From contig UCAU01000018.1 of assembly GCA_900470445.1 (NCBI GenBank), forward strand, positions 30,123 to 94,122: a stretch of 64,000 bases of DNA, written 5' to 3'. Position 1 is the stretch's first letter, and every line of letters begins with the position of its first letter. The notes under the pieces were generated by a model, which did not search any database, was not told the origin of the DNA, and saw only the letters and a program-made list of their open reading frames with translations. A program made the position numbers and the translations under genes. Source of the stretch: Hyphomicrobiales bacterium (GTDB lineage: Bacteria; Pseudomonadota; Alphaproteobacteria; Rhizobiales; Devosiaceae). This document shows, one piece after another, positions 28,434 through 37,616 of this stretch.

Positions 28434-30040
28434 CAGAATACAACGCGGATATCCTGGTGGTCGGCGGCGGGCTTGGTGGCGTGGCGGCAGCTTTGGGCGC
28501 CTTGCGCAATGGACGCAGCGTCATCCTGAGCGAGGAATTCGACTGGATCGGTGGCCAGCTGACCAGCCAGGCCGTGCCGCCGGACGAGCATACCTGGGTC
28601 GAGCAATTCGGCATCACCGCCAGCTACCGCGCGTTGCGCACCGGTGTGCGGCAATATTATCGCGACCATTATCCGCTGAGCGAAGCCGCGCGGGCCGACC
28701 TGACGCTCAATCCGGGCGATGGCAATGTGTCTCGCCTGTGCCACGAACCGCGGGTGTCGCTGGCCGTGATGGAAGCCATGCTGGCGCCCTATGCGGCTGG
28801 CGGCAAGCTGACGATTTTGAAGCCCTATGTGCCCATTGCCGCCGACGTGGACGGCGACGTAGTGCGGGCGGTTACGCTGCGCCATCGCGACACCGGTCGC
28901 ACGGTGACCTGCTCGGCACGCTATGTGATCGACGCCACCGAATTGGGCGACCTGCTGCCGCTGACAGCAACGGAATATGTCACCGGCTTTGAAGCACAGT
29001 CCGAAACCGGCGAACCCAGTGCGCCGGCCGAAGCGCAGCCGCATAATCAGCAGGCCGTTTCGATCTGCTTTGCCGTCGACCATGTGGATGGCAACCATGT
29101 CATCGACAAGCCGGCGCGTTACGATCACTGGCGTCAGGTGGCGCCCGCATTCTGGGGCGGTCCGCTGCTCAGCTGGGACTCGCCCAATCCGCGCACGCTG
29201 GAGCGCAGCCGGCGGTTTTTCGATCCCAATCCGATCGATAATGCCACCCGCGAAGTGGCTGACCAGCGCGCCAGCGCAGGCGACATGAGCCTATGGATTT
29301 TCCGTCGCATTGCGGCGCGGCATAATTTCCAGCCCGGCGCCTATGCCAGCGATATATGCCTCGTGAACTGGCCGATGATCGACTATTTCGAAGCCCCGAT
29401 CATCGATGTGACGCCCGAGCAATATGCGCAGCGGCTGGCCGATGCGGCGAGCCTCTCCTATTCCATGTTCTATTGGATGCAGACCGAGGCCCCCCGCCCC
29501 GACGGCGGGGTGGGTTTCCCCGGCCTGCGGCTGCGTGGCGACATTACCGGCACCGAACATGGCCTGGCCATGGCGCCCTATATTCGCGAAAGCCGCCGTA
29601 TCCGGGCGGTGACCACCGTGCTGGAGCAGGATTTGTCGCTGGATGTGCGCGGCGATCGTGGAGCGGTGCATTATCGCGACAGCATCGGGGTGGGCATGTA
29701 CCGCATCGACCTGCATCCCTCGACCGGTGGCGACAATTACATCGATGTGGGCGCCTGCCCGTTCGAAATTCCGCTGGGCTCGCTCATTCCGCGCCGCATG
29801 ACCAATCTGCTGGCGGCGTCCAAGAATATCGGCACCACCCACATCACCAATGGTTGCTACCGGTTGCATCCGGTGGAGTGGAACATTGGCGAAGTGGCGG
29901 GAATGCTGGCGGCGCATTGCCTTGACACCGGCCAGACCCCGCATGGCGTGCAGGAAGACGACAAGCGGCTGGCCGAATTCCAAAGCCATATCGAGCACCA
30001 GGGCGTGGAACGCCGTTGGCCCGATATTTCCGGCTATTAG
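28430..30040 (+). CDS. FAD-dependent oxidoreductase in carbohydrate operon
   Basis: A 536-aa protein of the FAD-dependent oxidoreductase group pfam12831. The N-terminal Rossmann motif is ADILVVGGGLGGVAAALGAL (GGGLGG at 12-17), followed by SEEFDWIGGQLTSQAVPPDEH. Later segments are RYVIDATELGDLLPL and a C-terminal HPVEWNIGEVAGMLAAH typical of the FAD-binding end. No signal peptide is present. The GTG start overlaps the lacI stop, so the two are coupled. Such proteins recur next to sugar ABC importers in soil bacteria, but the oxidised substrate is not known; a sugar or sugar acid is a reasonable guess. Confidence 0.8.
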   Translation: MTEYNADILVVGGGLGGVAAALGALRNGRSVILSEEFDWIGGQLTSQAVPPDEHTWVEQFGITASYRALRTGVRQYYRDHYPLSEAARADLTLNPGDGNVSRLCHEPRVSLAVMEAMLAPYAAGGKLTILKPYVPIAADVDGDVVRAVTLRHRDTGRTVTCSARYVIDATELGDLLPLTATEYVTGFEAQSETGEPSAPAEAQPHNQQAVSICFAVDHVDGNHVIDKPARYDHWRQVAPAFWGGPLLSWDSPNPRTLERSRRFFDPNPIDNATREVADQRASAGDMSLWIFRRIAARHNFQPGAYASDICLVNWPMIDYFEAPIIDVTPEQYAQRLADAASLSYSMFYWMQTEAPRPDGGVGFPGLRLRGDITGTEHGLAMAPYIRESRRIRAVTTVLEQDLSLDVRGDRGAVHYRDSIGVGMYRIDLHPSTGGDNYIDVGACPFEIPLGSLIPRRMTNLLAASKNIGTTHITNGCYRLHPVEWNIGEVAGMLAAHCLDTGQTPHGVQEDDKRLAEFQSHIEHQGVERRWPDISGY

Positions 30041-30055
30041 CTAATACGCATAATC
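30040..30055. promoter_or_regulatory. LacI-type operator O3 before the binding-protein gene
   Basis: GCTAATACGCATAATC shares the left half GCTAATACG with O2 at 27344 and has the same central CG. It overlaps the stop codon of the oxidoreductase gene and lies 15 bases before the next start codon. A perfect 12-base palindrome TATTAGCTAATA (30035-30046) overlaps it. It suggests that the repressor also acts inside the operon, either on an internal promoter or as a roadblock. Confidence 0.6.
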
Positions 30056-30069
30056 AGGGAGGATCTTTT

Positions 30070-31329
30070 ATGCGCAGGACTATGCTGAAAACCACTTTGG
30101 CCGCTCTGGCGGTGACGACGGGGCTGGTCGCCCCGGCCTTGTCGCAGGAATTGCGGATGGCGATCTGGAGCGCCAACGAGGCCCATCTGGCCTTGTTCAA
30201 CGAGATTGCCGAAGAATTCGAGGCCAGCCATCCAGGTGTTACCGTCACCTATGATTCCCTCGCTTTCGAAGGCTATGTGACGACGCTGACCACCCAGATT
30301 GCCGGCGGCAATCCGCCCGATCTGGCCTGGCTGTTCGACACGACGGCGCCCGATTTCATGGCGGCCGGCGCGCTCTATCCGCTGACCGACACTTTCGCCA
30401 AGACCGAAGGCTATGACATTGCCGACTTCCCGCCGGCAACGCTCACCGCCTGGTCGCGCGATGGCGTGCAATATCTCTATCCGTTCTCGACCTCGCCCTT
30501 TGGCGTGTTCGTCAACAATGACATGGTCAAGGCGGCAGGCGCCAAGACCCCGGCCGAGCTGATCGCGGCCGGCGAATGGACCTGGGACAATGCCATTGCC
30601 ACCGCGGCGACGGTTGCCGCCACCGGCAAGCAGGGCCTGGTGATCCGCGATTTCGAATACAAGGCCTGGGAAAACCTGGCCGAAATCTATGCCGGCTGGG
30701 GCGCCCATCCCTGGTCGGAAGATACCAAAACCTGCGCGTTCAACAGCCAGGAAATGATCGATGCCATGAGTTTCATCCATGACGCGATCTTCGTGAAAAA
30801 GGCCATGCCTGGCCCCGGCGTTTCGGCTGATTTCTTTGCCGGCGACGCGGCCATGACCACGACACAGATCAGCCGCGCTTCCTTGCTGCCCAAGGACGAC
30901 AAGGCGTTCGATTGGGACCTGGTGCCGCTGCCTTCTGGCCCGGTGGGGGAATATGCCTGGGTCGGCCGGGCCGGCATCGGCGTGCTTGCCAATGGCAAAA
31001 ACCCCGAGCTGGCGGCTGAATTCCTCGCCTTCTTCTCGTCCAAGGACAATGTGGCAAAGCTGGCCCGTTTCTTCCCGCCGGCCCGGCAGAGCCTGCTGAC
31101 CGCCGACGTGCTCTCGGCCGCCAATCCGCTGCTGACCAAGGAGCAGATCGAAGCCGTGGTGATCCGCGGAGTGGCGACCGGTCAGTCGACGCAACAGGTG
31201 CCCAATTTTGCTCAATTGCAGCAGACGGTCCGTGCCGGTCTTGATGGGCTGTGGCAGCCAGAGGCGGATATAACCGGCGTGCTGAATACGCTGTGCGATC
31301 GGCTCAATCCGCTGCTGGCGGCGAACTAA
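30070..31329 (+). CDS. Sugar-binding protein of ABC transporter (family 1 extracellular solute-binding protein)
   Basis: A 419-aa lipid-free periplasmic binding protein. The signal peptide MRRTMLKTTLAALAVTTG ends near PALSQE. The body has the MalE-type pattern LFNEIAEEFEASHPGVTVTYDSL, IAGGNPPDLAWLFD and a C-terminal lobe with AFLAFFSSKDN-like sequence. GGGAGGA is seven bases before the ATG. It serves the permease pair and MalK-type ATPase downstream. The sugar cannot be told from sequence; the CE7 esterase at the operon end points to an acetylated oligosaccharide. Confidence 0.9.
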   Translation: MRRTMLKTTLAALAVTTGLVAPALSQELRMAIWSANEAHLALFNEIAEEFEASHPGVTVTYDSLAFEGYVTTLTTQIAGGNPPDLAWLFDTTAPDFMAAGALYPLTDTFAKTEGYDIADFPPATLTAWSRDGVQYLYPFSTSPFGVFVNNDMVKAAGAKTPAELIAAGEWTWDNAIATAATVAATGKQGLVIRDFEYKAWENLAEIYAGWGAHPWSEDTKTCAFNSQEMIDAMSFIHDAIFVKKAMPGPGVSADFFAGDAAMTTTQISRASLLPKDDKAFDWDLVPLPSGPVGEYAWVGRAGIGVLANGKNPELAAEFLAFFSSKDNVAKLARFFPPARQSLLTADVLSAANPLLTKEQIEAVVIRGVATGQSTQQVPNFAQLQQTVRAGLDGLWQPEADITGVLNTLCDRLNPLLAAN

Positions 31330-31341
31330 AAACGCAGTCGA

Positions 31342-31468
31342 CTCCCTCCCCCTTGTGGGGAGGGATCAAGGGTGGGGGTATAGTTCCGCAGCACTGCGTT
31401 TGTGACTCACCCCCATCCCCCGCTTTTCGCCAACGAAAAGCTGAGCCCTCCCCACAAGGGGGAGGGAG
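31342..31468. repeat. G/C-rich inverted repeat, family A copy 2
   Basis: The left arm (31342-31380) has CCCCCTTGTGGGGAGGG and GGGTGGGGGT; the right arm (31405-31468) has CACCCCCATCCCCC and CCCTCCCCACAAGGGGGAGG. An extra short palindrome CTTTTCGCCAACGAAAAG interrupts the right arm. It lies inside an operon, between the binding-protein and permease genes, so any hairpin will be transcribed and may lower downstream expression or stabilise the upstream message. Confidence 0.85.
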
Positions 31469-31481
31469 AAGGAAGTTAGCT

Positions 31482-32408
31482 ATGAGCATTGCCCTTGATA
31501 CATCGCAGGCGCGGCCCAAACGCAGTTTTTGGACCATGGCGCGGCGCGATGCGGCCACCGGATATCTGTTCATCGCGCCGCAGCTGATCGGCATCGTCAT
31601 CTTTGTGCTGATCCCGCTGGTGCTAGTGTTCTGGTATTCGCTGCATGAATGGAACGTGCTGGCGGGTTCGTTCCGCTTCACCGGCGCGGCCAATTACGAA
31701 AAGCTGCTGAGCGACCCGGCCATTGGCGAAGTGATGAGTGTCACCGCCGTGTTCTCGGCGGGACTGGCGCTGCTCAATATGAGTCTGGCGCTGGGGCTGG
31801 CGCTGCTGCTCAATCAGAAGCTGGCCTTCATGACCGTGTTCCGCACACTGTTCTTTTCGCCGGTCGTGGTGTCGCTGGTGGCCTGGACGATTGTCTGGAG
31901 CTTCCTGCTGCAAAGCAATGGCGGCATTAACGGGCTGTTGCAGATGATTGGCGTCGAAGGCCCCAATTGGCTGCGCAATCCGACCACGGCGATGATCTCG
32001 GTCATTGTCGTGCAGGCGCTCAAGAATGTCGGGCTCAACATGATCCTGTTTCTGGCGGCGCTGCAGGGCGTGCCGCGCGAGCTGTTCGAGGCTGCGCGGG
32101 TCGATGGCGTGCCGCGCTTCAAGCAATTTTACCGCATCACCCTGCCGATGATCAGCCCGACCATCCTGTTGGCGTCGATCGTGACTATCGTGGGGGCGCT
32201 GCAGGTGTTTGCGCAGATCATGATCCTGACCCAGGGCGGCCCCGGCTTCTCCACCACGGTGCTGGTCTATTACCTCTATCAGCAGGCGTTCCAATTTTAC
32301 CTGTTCGGCTATGGCTCGACGCTGTCCATCGTGCTGCTGGTCATTGTCGGCGCGCTCACCTTCATCCAGTGGCAGTTGCGCAGAAAGTTCGTGTTCTATG
32401 AAAACTGA
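31482..32408 (+). CDS. Sugar ABC transporter permease 1 (MalF/UgpA type)
   Basis: A 308-aa inner-membrane permease with six predicted helices. The binding-protein-dependent transport signature ELFEAARVDGVPRFKQFYRITLPMI, the EAA loop that docks the ATPase, is near residues 205-230. The start MSIALDTSQ at 31482 follows GGAAG and comes 13 bases after the repeat. It pairs with the next permease, whose start overlaps it by 11 bases. Confidence 0.92.
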   Translation: MSIALDTSQARPKRSFWTMARRDAATGYLFIAPQLIGIVIFVLIPLVLVFWYSLHEWNVLAGSFRFTGAANYEKLLSDPAIGEVMSVTAVFSAGLALLNMSLALGLALLLNQKLAFMTVFRTLFFSPVVVSLVAWTIVWSFLLQSNGGINGLLQMIGVEGPNWLRNPTTAMISVIVVQALKNVGLNMILFLAALQGVPRELFEAARVDGVPRFKQFYRITLPMISPTILLASIVTIVGALQVFAQIMILTQGGPGFSTTVLVYYLYQQAFQFYLFGYGSTLSIVLLVIVGALTFIQWQLRRKFVFYEN

Positions 32409-33240
32409 GCTCAGCCCCCGCGCCCAGGCGCTGGCCTATTTGACGTTGTGTGTGCTGCTCATCCCCTTCGTCTTTCCGACCTGGTGGATGGTCACTTCAT
32501 CGGTCAAGCCGGTCAGCCAGATCTTTGCCTTTCCGCCCGATATCTGGCCGCGCGCCTTTGATTTTTCATCCTATTCGGACGTGTTCAAAATCCAGCCCTT
32601 CGCGCTGCAATATTGGAACTCGGCCTATATCGCTGCGATCGTCACCGTGGGCACGATGATTGTGGCGTCGATGGCGGGCTATGCCTTCGCGCGGATCAAG
32701 TTTCCCTTCGCCAATGCCATCTTCATGGTGGTGCTGGTGGGGCTGTTGATCCCCTCAGAAGTGACGCTGGTGCCGCTGTTCCAGCTGTTTTTGAAATGGG
32801 GCATGATCAATACCCATTGGCCGCTGATCCTGGTGCCGATCTTTGGCGCCCCGGCGGTGTTTGCCACGTTCATCATGCGCCAGTTCTTCATTTCACTGCC
32901 GGTGGAACTGGAGGAAGCTGCGCGCGTCGATGGGCTGGGCCGGTTCAAGATTTTCTGGACCATCGCCCTGCCGCTTGCCCGCCCGGCTTTGGCCGCCGTT
33001 GCCATTTTCACGTTCCTGGGCAGCTGGAACCTTTATCTCGAGCCGATCGTCTTCATCTCGAGCGCCGACAAATTCACCCTGCCCCAGGCGCTGACGCAAT
33101 TCACCGACGCCTATGGCGGGCCGATGTGGAATATCCAGCTCGCCGCCGCGACCATGACGGCCATTCCGGTCCTCATCGTCTTCATCGTCGCCCAGAAGCA
33201 GTTCGTCGAGGGCTTGGCTCATACCGGGCTCAAAGGATAA
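32398..33240 (+). CDS. Sugar ABC transporter permease 2 (MalG/UgpE type)
   Basis: A 280-aa permease with six predicted helices and the EAA loop [29 protein letters not shown]. The start [10 protein letters not shown] overlaps the end of permease 1 by 11 bases, implying coupled translation. The N-terminus [12 protein letters not shown] is typical of the MalG class of carbohydrate permeases. Confidence 0.92.
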   Translation: MKTELSPRAQALAYLTLCVLLIPFVFPTWWMVTSSVKPVSQIFAFPPDIWPRAFDFSSYSDVFKIQPFALQYWNSAYIAAIVTVGTMIVASMAGYAFARIKFPFANAIFMVVLVGLLIPSEVTLVPLFQLFLKWGMINTHWPLILVPIFGAPAVFATFIMRQFFISLPVELEEAARVDGLGRFKIFWTIALPLARPALAAVAIFTFLGSWNLYLEPIVFISSADKFTLPQALTQFTDAYGGPMWNIQLAAATMTAIPVLIVFIVAQKQFVEGLAHTGLKG

Positions 33241-33244
33241 TTTA

Positions 33245-34288
<1,044 letters not shown>

Positions 34289-34331
34289 GCTATAAGCCTT
34301 ATCGTCCGAGGGGACGAAACAGGGATCAGCT

Positions 34332-35300
34332 ATGCCATTTAACGACCTTACCCATCCAGCGCTCGATGCCTATCGCAGCGCTGTGCAAGTGCCTGCCGAT
34401 TTCGATGCCTTCTGGGCCGGGACGCTGAAAGAAGCGCGCAGTTTCGGTGGCGAAGCGGTGCTGGCGCGGCTTGATTCCCCGCTGCGGCTGATCGAGGCCT
34501 ATGATGTGTCATTTCCCGGCTTTGGCGGGCATCCGATCCGCGGCTGGCTGCTGCTGCCGACCAAGCGGCGCGATCCGCTGCCGCTGGTGGTGCAATATGT
34601 GGGCTATGGCGGCGGACGCGGCTTTGCCCATGAATTGCTGCACTATGCGGCGGCCGGCTTTGCCTATTTCCGCATGGATACGCGCGGCCAGGGCAGTGGC
34701 TGGAGCCCGGGGGAGACACCCGACCCGGTGGGTAGCACGCCGCAAATTCCGGGCATGATGACCAAGGGGATTTTGAACCCGGCCGATTATTACTATCGCC
34801 GGCTGTTCACCGACGCGGTTCGCGCGCTCGATGCGCTGCTGCCGCTGTCGTTTATCGACCAAGAGCGCGTCGGGGTGACCGGCGGCAGCCAGGGCGGTGG
34901 CGTGGCTCTGGCAGTGGCGGGGCTGGATTCCCGGGTCAAGGCGCTCTCGACCGATGTGCCGTTCCTGTGCGATTTCCCCCGCGCCGTGCGCATTGCCGCG
35001 CGTGACCCCTATGGCGAAATCGCGCGGTTCCTTGCGACCCATCGCGACAAGAGCGATGCCGTGTTCGACACGCTGCGCTATTTCGACGGCGTGTGCTTTG
35101 CCGAACGCGCCCGGGCGCCGGCGCTATTCTCCGCCGCGCTGATGGACAATGTCTGCCCGCCCTCGACGGTCTATGCCGCTCACGCCGCCTATGGCGGGCC
35201 CAAGACCATGGTGGATTACGAATTCAACGACCATGAAGGCGGCGGGCCCTATCAGCAATTGCGGCAGTTAGCGTGGTTGCAGGAGGCGCTGGGGGTCTAG
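34332..35300 (+). CDS. Acetyl xylan esterase / cephalosporin-C deacetylase family protein (CE7)
   Basis: A 322-aa alpha/beta hydrolase of carbohydrate esterase family 7. The oxyanion-side motif RGQGSGW (residues 118-124), the nucleophile elbow GGSQGG with Ser186, the acid Asp272 in ALMDNVCPPST and His301 in NDHEGG are all present and in the family order. No signal peptide is present, so it acts in the cytoplasm on imported substrates. CE7 enzymes remove acetyl groups from short xylo-oligosaccharides and other acetylated sugars. As the last gene of the importer operon, 43 bases downstream of the ATPase, it suggests that the imported compound is acetylated. Confidence 0.88.
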   Translation: MPFNDLTHPALDAYRSAVQVPADFDAFWAGTLKEARSFGGEAVLARLDSPLRLIEAYDVSFPGFGGHPIRGWLLLPTKRRDPLPLVVQYVGYGGGRGFAHELLHYAAAGFAYFRMDTRGQGSGWSPGETPDPVGSTPQIPGMMTKGILNPADYYYRRLFTDAVRALDALLPLSFIDQERVGVTGGSQGGGVALAVAGLDSRVKALSTDVPFLCDFPRAVRIAARDPYGEIARFLATHRDKSDAVFDTLRYFDGVCFAERARAPALFSAALMDNVCPPSTVYAAHAAYGGPKTMVDYEFNDHEGGGPYQQLRQLAWLQEALGV

Positions 35301-35388
35301 CGGGCGGGCGAAGCAGAGTTCCTTGTCTTCTGGGGTGCGGTCGCGGCATAGTCATGGCGCATATCGCACACCAGGAGAGGAAACTACG

Positions 35389-35901
35389 ATGGGACTGTTC
35401 GACGATATCAAGGCCAAGATCTTTGGCGCCCCCAAGCCCGCAGCGCCGGTGAATACGACAGCCGCGGCGGAAATGGCCAAGTCGATCGGCCTTGCCGCCG
35501 CCAATCGGGTCGGCGCCTCGGTCGCGGGCGCCCCAGCCAAGCCGGCTGCCGCCCCGTCGGCAGCCGAAACCCTGGTTGCGCAGGCAGCGCCGAGCGCTGC
35601 CCCGGCTCCCGCCGCTCCCAAAGTCGCGCCTGCCGCGGCCAGCGATGTAGATGTGGCGGCAATCCTCGATGCGGCAGTGGCCAAGAGCGGGCAGAAGCTC
35701 GACTGGCGCAAATCCATCGTCGACCTGCTGAAAGCGCTAGGGCTCGACAGCAGCCTGTCGGCCCGCAAGAAGCTGGCGGCGGAACTGGCCTATAGTGGCG
35801 ATACCGATGACTCGGCCAAGATGAATATCTGGCTGCACAAGCAGGTGCTGCAGAAGCTGGCCGCCAATGGCGGCACGGTTCCGGCCGATCTGCTGGACTG
35901 A
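35389..35901 (+). CDS. DUF3597 family protein
   Basis: A 170-aa protein starting MGLFDDIKAKIFG, a stretch typical of DUF3597 and similar small stress-associated proteins. A middle region rich in Ala and Pro (about residues 18-85) is likely disordered. The C-terminal DUF3597 domain (about 88-168) contains DVAAILDAAVAKSGQKLDWR, KSIVDLLKALGLDSSL and AKMNIWLHKQVL. It lacks a signal peptide. GGAGAGG precedes the start. Function is unknown; homologues are found as single genes in proteobacteria. Confidence 0.85.
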   Translation: MGLFDDIKAKIFGAPKPAAPVNTTAAAEMAKSIGLAAANRVGASVAGAPAKPAAAPSAAETLVAQAAPSAAPAPAAPKVAPAAASDVDVAAILDAAVAKSGQKLDWRKSIVDLLKALGLDSSLSARKKLAAELAYSGDTDDSAKMNIWLHKQVLQKLAANGGTVPADLLD

Positions 35902-35910
35902 AATTGCAGA

Positions 35911-35934
35911 GGCCCCGCCCTATCGGGCGGGGCC
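35911..35934. terminator. Bidirectional terminator hairpin between convergent genes
   Basis: A perfect 10-bp stem GGCCCCGCCC / GGGCGGGGCC with a TATC loop lies between the stops of the DUF3597 gene and the MerR-type gene. T-rich sequence is modest (TTCGACTTT) on the plus side, so it may need help from Rho, but its position fits termination from both directions. Confidence 0.75.
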
Positions 35935-35942
35935 TTCGACTT

Positions 35943-36974
35943 TCAGGCGACGTGCGGCCGCCAGGCGATGACGCCTTCGGTGCGGGCCCGTACTTCGGGC
36001 GAGGCCAGGCACGTGGCGACGGCTTCGTAGCCGGCAGCGCCGGGATAGGGCGCGACCAGGGTGGGCGGACTATGATTGGCCGGGCAGAGCACGATGGCCT
36101 CATCCGCGCCCACTGCAGTCAGATCGAGAATGGCGCAGGAGCGGGTCATCAGGAAAAGCGGCCGCGCCTCGGGCCCACGGCGTCGCAAATGGGCGATCAC
36201 CGCTTCCTGCGTGGCCTGATCCAGACCCTGCTCCACCATGTCGACGACCAGAACCGCCGGGCCTTCGATTTCAAGACCCACGATGAGCGCGGTGAGCGCC
36301 GCTGATGGCGTGGCCCCATCCTCCGTTAGCCAGGCTAGGGCCTGTTCAACACGGGCGTTCAAAGCTGTGTCTTTGGCCAGATGGCTTTCGGCCGTCTCAC
36401 CCGCGATGAGGCGATCCAGCCCGAGAAAAGCCGCGCCGGGCGTGGTTGCGGCAATGGCTTGAGCCAGCCGCGTCTTGCCGCTGCCCAATGGTCCGATGAT
36501 GTAGGTGAGCGGTTTGATGGCTGCCAGTTCGAACCGCTCACCGCCCCAAGGCCAGGGCAGGTCGAGGGCGATTTCGATTTGGCTGGCTGGGCTCAATAGA
36601 GCCGGCAATTCCCCGGCGGCCGGTGCCTGTCCGCGGGCCAGATCAGCGCGGAGATTGCGGACCTTGTCGACCGTGCCGGCAAGCTGACGCAGGCGGCTTT
36701 CGAGCGCGGCCTGGTGCGCAGCCAGAGCTGGTTCGAGGCAATCGGGCTCGCCGCTGAAGACCTGGGCCACCTGAGTGAGGCTGAGACCGAGGGAGCGCAA
36801 GGCGGCGATTTCGGCGGCCTGGGCCATTTCGGCTGGCCCATAGGTGCGCCAATTTGCTGCTGTGCGGACCGGCGCCAGCAGACCGCGTTGTTCGTAAAGG
36901 CGCAGGGCCTTGGTTGATACGCCGAGCCGGCGGGCGGCTGCGGCGGCATTGATAAACTGGGCGGAAGAGCTCAC
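35943..36974 (-). CDS. MerR-type DNA-binding protein fused to a P-loop ATPase domain
   Basis: A 343-aa protein. Residues 5-75 are a MerR HTH (AAAARRLGVSTKALRLYEQRGLL), followed by a dimerisation helix to about residue 115. The rest is not a usual effector-binding domain. It contains a Walker A GPLGSGKT at 161-168, a Walker B AVLVVDM at 240-246, followed by EQGLDQATQEAVIAHLRRRGPEARPLFLMTRS, which resembles the D-loop and H-region of ABC-type ATPases, but no LSGGQ. So a nucleotide-binding module appears to replace the ligand domain. Regulated genes are unknown; a dyad just upstream (37012-37030) may be its own operator. No known family name is offered. Confidence 0.8.
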   Translation of the reverse strand: MSSSAQFINAAAAARRLGVSTKALRLYEQRGLLAPVRTAANWRTYGPAEMAQAAEIAALRSLGLSLTQVAQVFSGEPDCLEPALAAHQAALESRLRQLAGTVDKVRNLRADLARGQAPAAGELPALLSPASQIEIALDLPWPWGGERFELAAIKPLTYIIGPLGSGKTRLAQAIAATTPGAAFLGLDRLIAGETAESHLAKDTALNARVEQALAWLTEDGATPSAALTALIVGLEIEGPAVLVVDMVEQGLDQATQEAVIAHLRRRGPEARPLFLMTRSCAILDLTAVGADEAIVLCPANHSPPTLVAPYPGAAGYEAVATCLASPEVRARTEGVIAWRPHVA

Positions 36975-37011
36975 GACTCACCTCGCTATTGGCTGACCGC
37001 ACCTGTTTGGG

Positions 37012-37034
37012 CCCGGTCCCAAGGGCCGGGTCAA
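37012..37034 (-). promoter_or_regulatory. Dyad symmetry and -35-like element upstream of the MerR-type gene
   Basis: CCCGGTCCCAAGGGCCGGG at 37012-37030 is a nearly perfect 19-base palindrome. On the minus strand TTGACC (37034-37029) abuts it, as in MerR-type promoters where the regulator binds the long spacer. The matching -10 sequence is poor. The same hairpin could instead help to terminate the flavin reductase transcript. Confidence 0.4.
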
Positions 37035-37060
37035 TAGGATTAGGGAGTGAGCCGCGGCGC

Positions 37061-37603
37061 CTAGTGACCGACCGGGCCGGTGAGATGGCGGTAGGCGCCG
37101 TGCCAATAGAGCAATGGCTGGGCTTCGCCGCGCACGGTGATGGCGCGGACGCGGCCGATCAGGATTGAATGGGAATGGCGGTCGATGGCTTCGTCGAGCT
37201 CGCAATCGAGCACGGTCAGCGCATCGGAGAGGGCCGATGTTCCGGTGACCAATTCCTGCCAATCGGCGCCGTGATAGCGCTCATTTCCCTTCACTCCGCC
37301 GCGGCCGGCGAAGCGGTCGGCGATGTGTTGCTGATCGTGCGCCAGCACGTTGACGGCAAAGGTGCCGTAGCGCTGCAGCACCGGCCATGAGGACGAATTG
37401 CGATTGAGGCTGACCAGCACCGAGGGCGGCTCGATCGAGAGCGAAGAGACCGAGGTGGCGGTGAAGCCGGTCCGGTCCTCGCCGCGCCCCACCGTGATGA
37501 CGCTGACCGCGCCGGCAAGATGGCGCATGGATTCCTTGAACTGGCCGACGTCTACCGCGAGCTGCGGCGGTGGCGCAAAGCTGGCGAAATCCAATATCGA
37601 CAT
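37061..37603 (-). CDS. Flavin reductase-like FMN-binding protein
   Basis: A 180-aa member of the flavin reductase domain family (HpaC/NtaB type). It shows FKESMRHLAGAVSVITVG, GFTATSVSSLSIEPPSVLVSLNRNSS and DRFAGRGGVKGNERY in the usual order. Such proteins supply reduced FMN to two-component monooxygenases. A candidate partner is the SsuD-like monooxygenase at 40226-41296, about 2.6 kb away in the same cluster. The start MSILDFASF at 37603 follows GAGAGGA. It is co-transcribed with the LysR-type gene 13 bases upstream. Confidence 0.88.
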   Translation of the reverse strand: MSILDFASFAPPPQLAVDVGQFKESMRHLAGAVSVITVGRGEDRTGFTATSVSSLSIEPPSVLVSLNRNSSSWPVLQRYGTFAVNVLAHDQQHIADRFAGRGGVKGNERYHGADWQELVTGTSALSDALTVLDCELDEAIDRHSHSILIGRVRAITVRGEAQPLLYWHGAYRHLTGPVGH

Positions 37604-37616
37604 CGAAACGTCCTCT

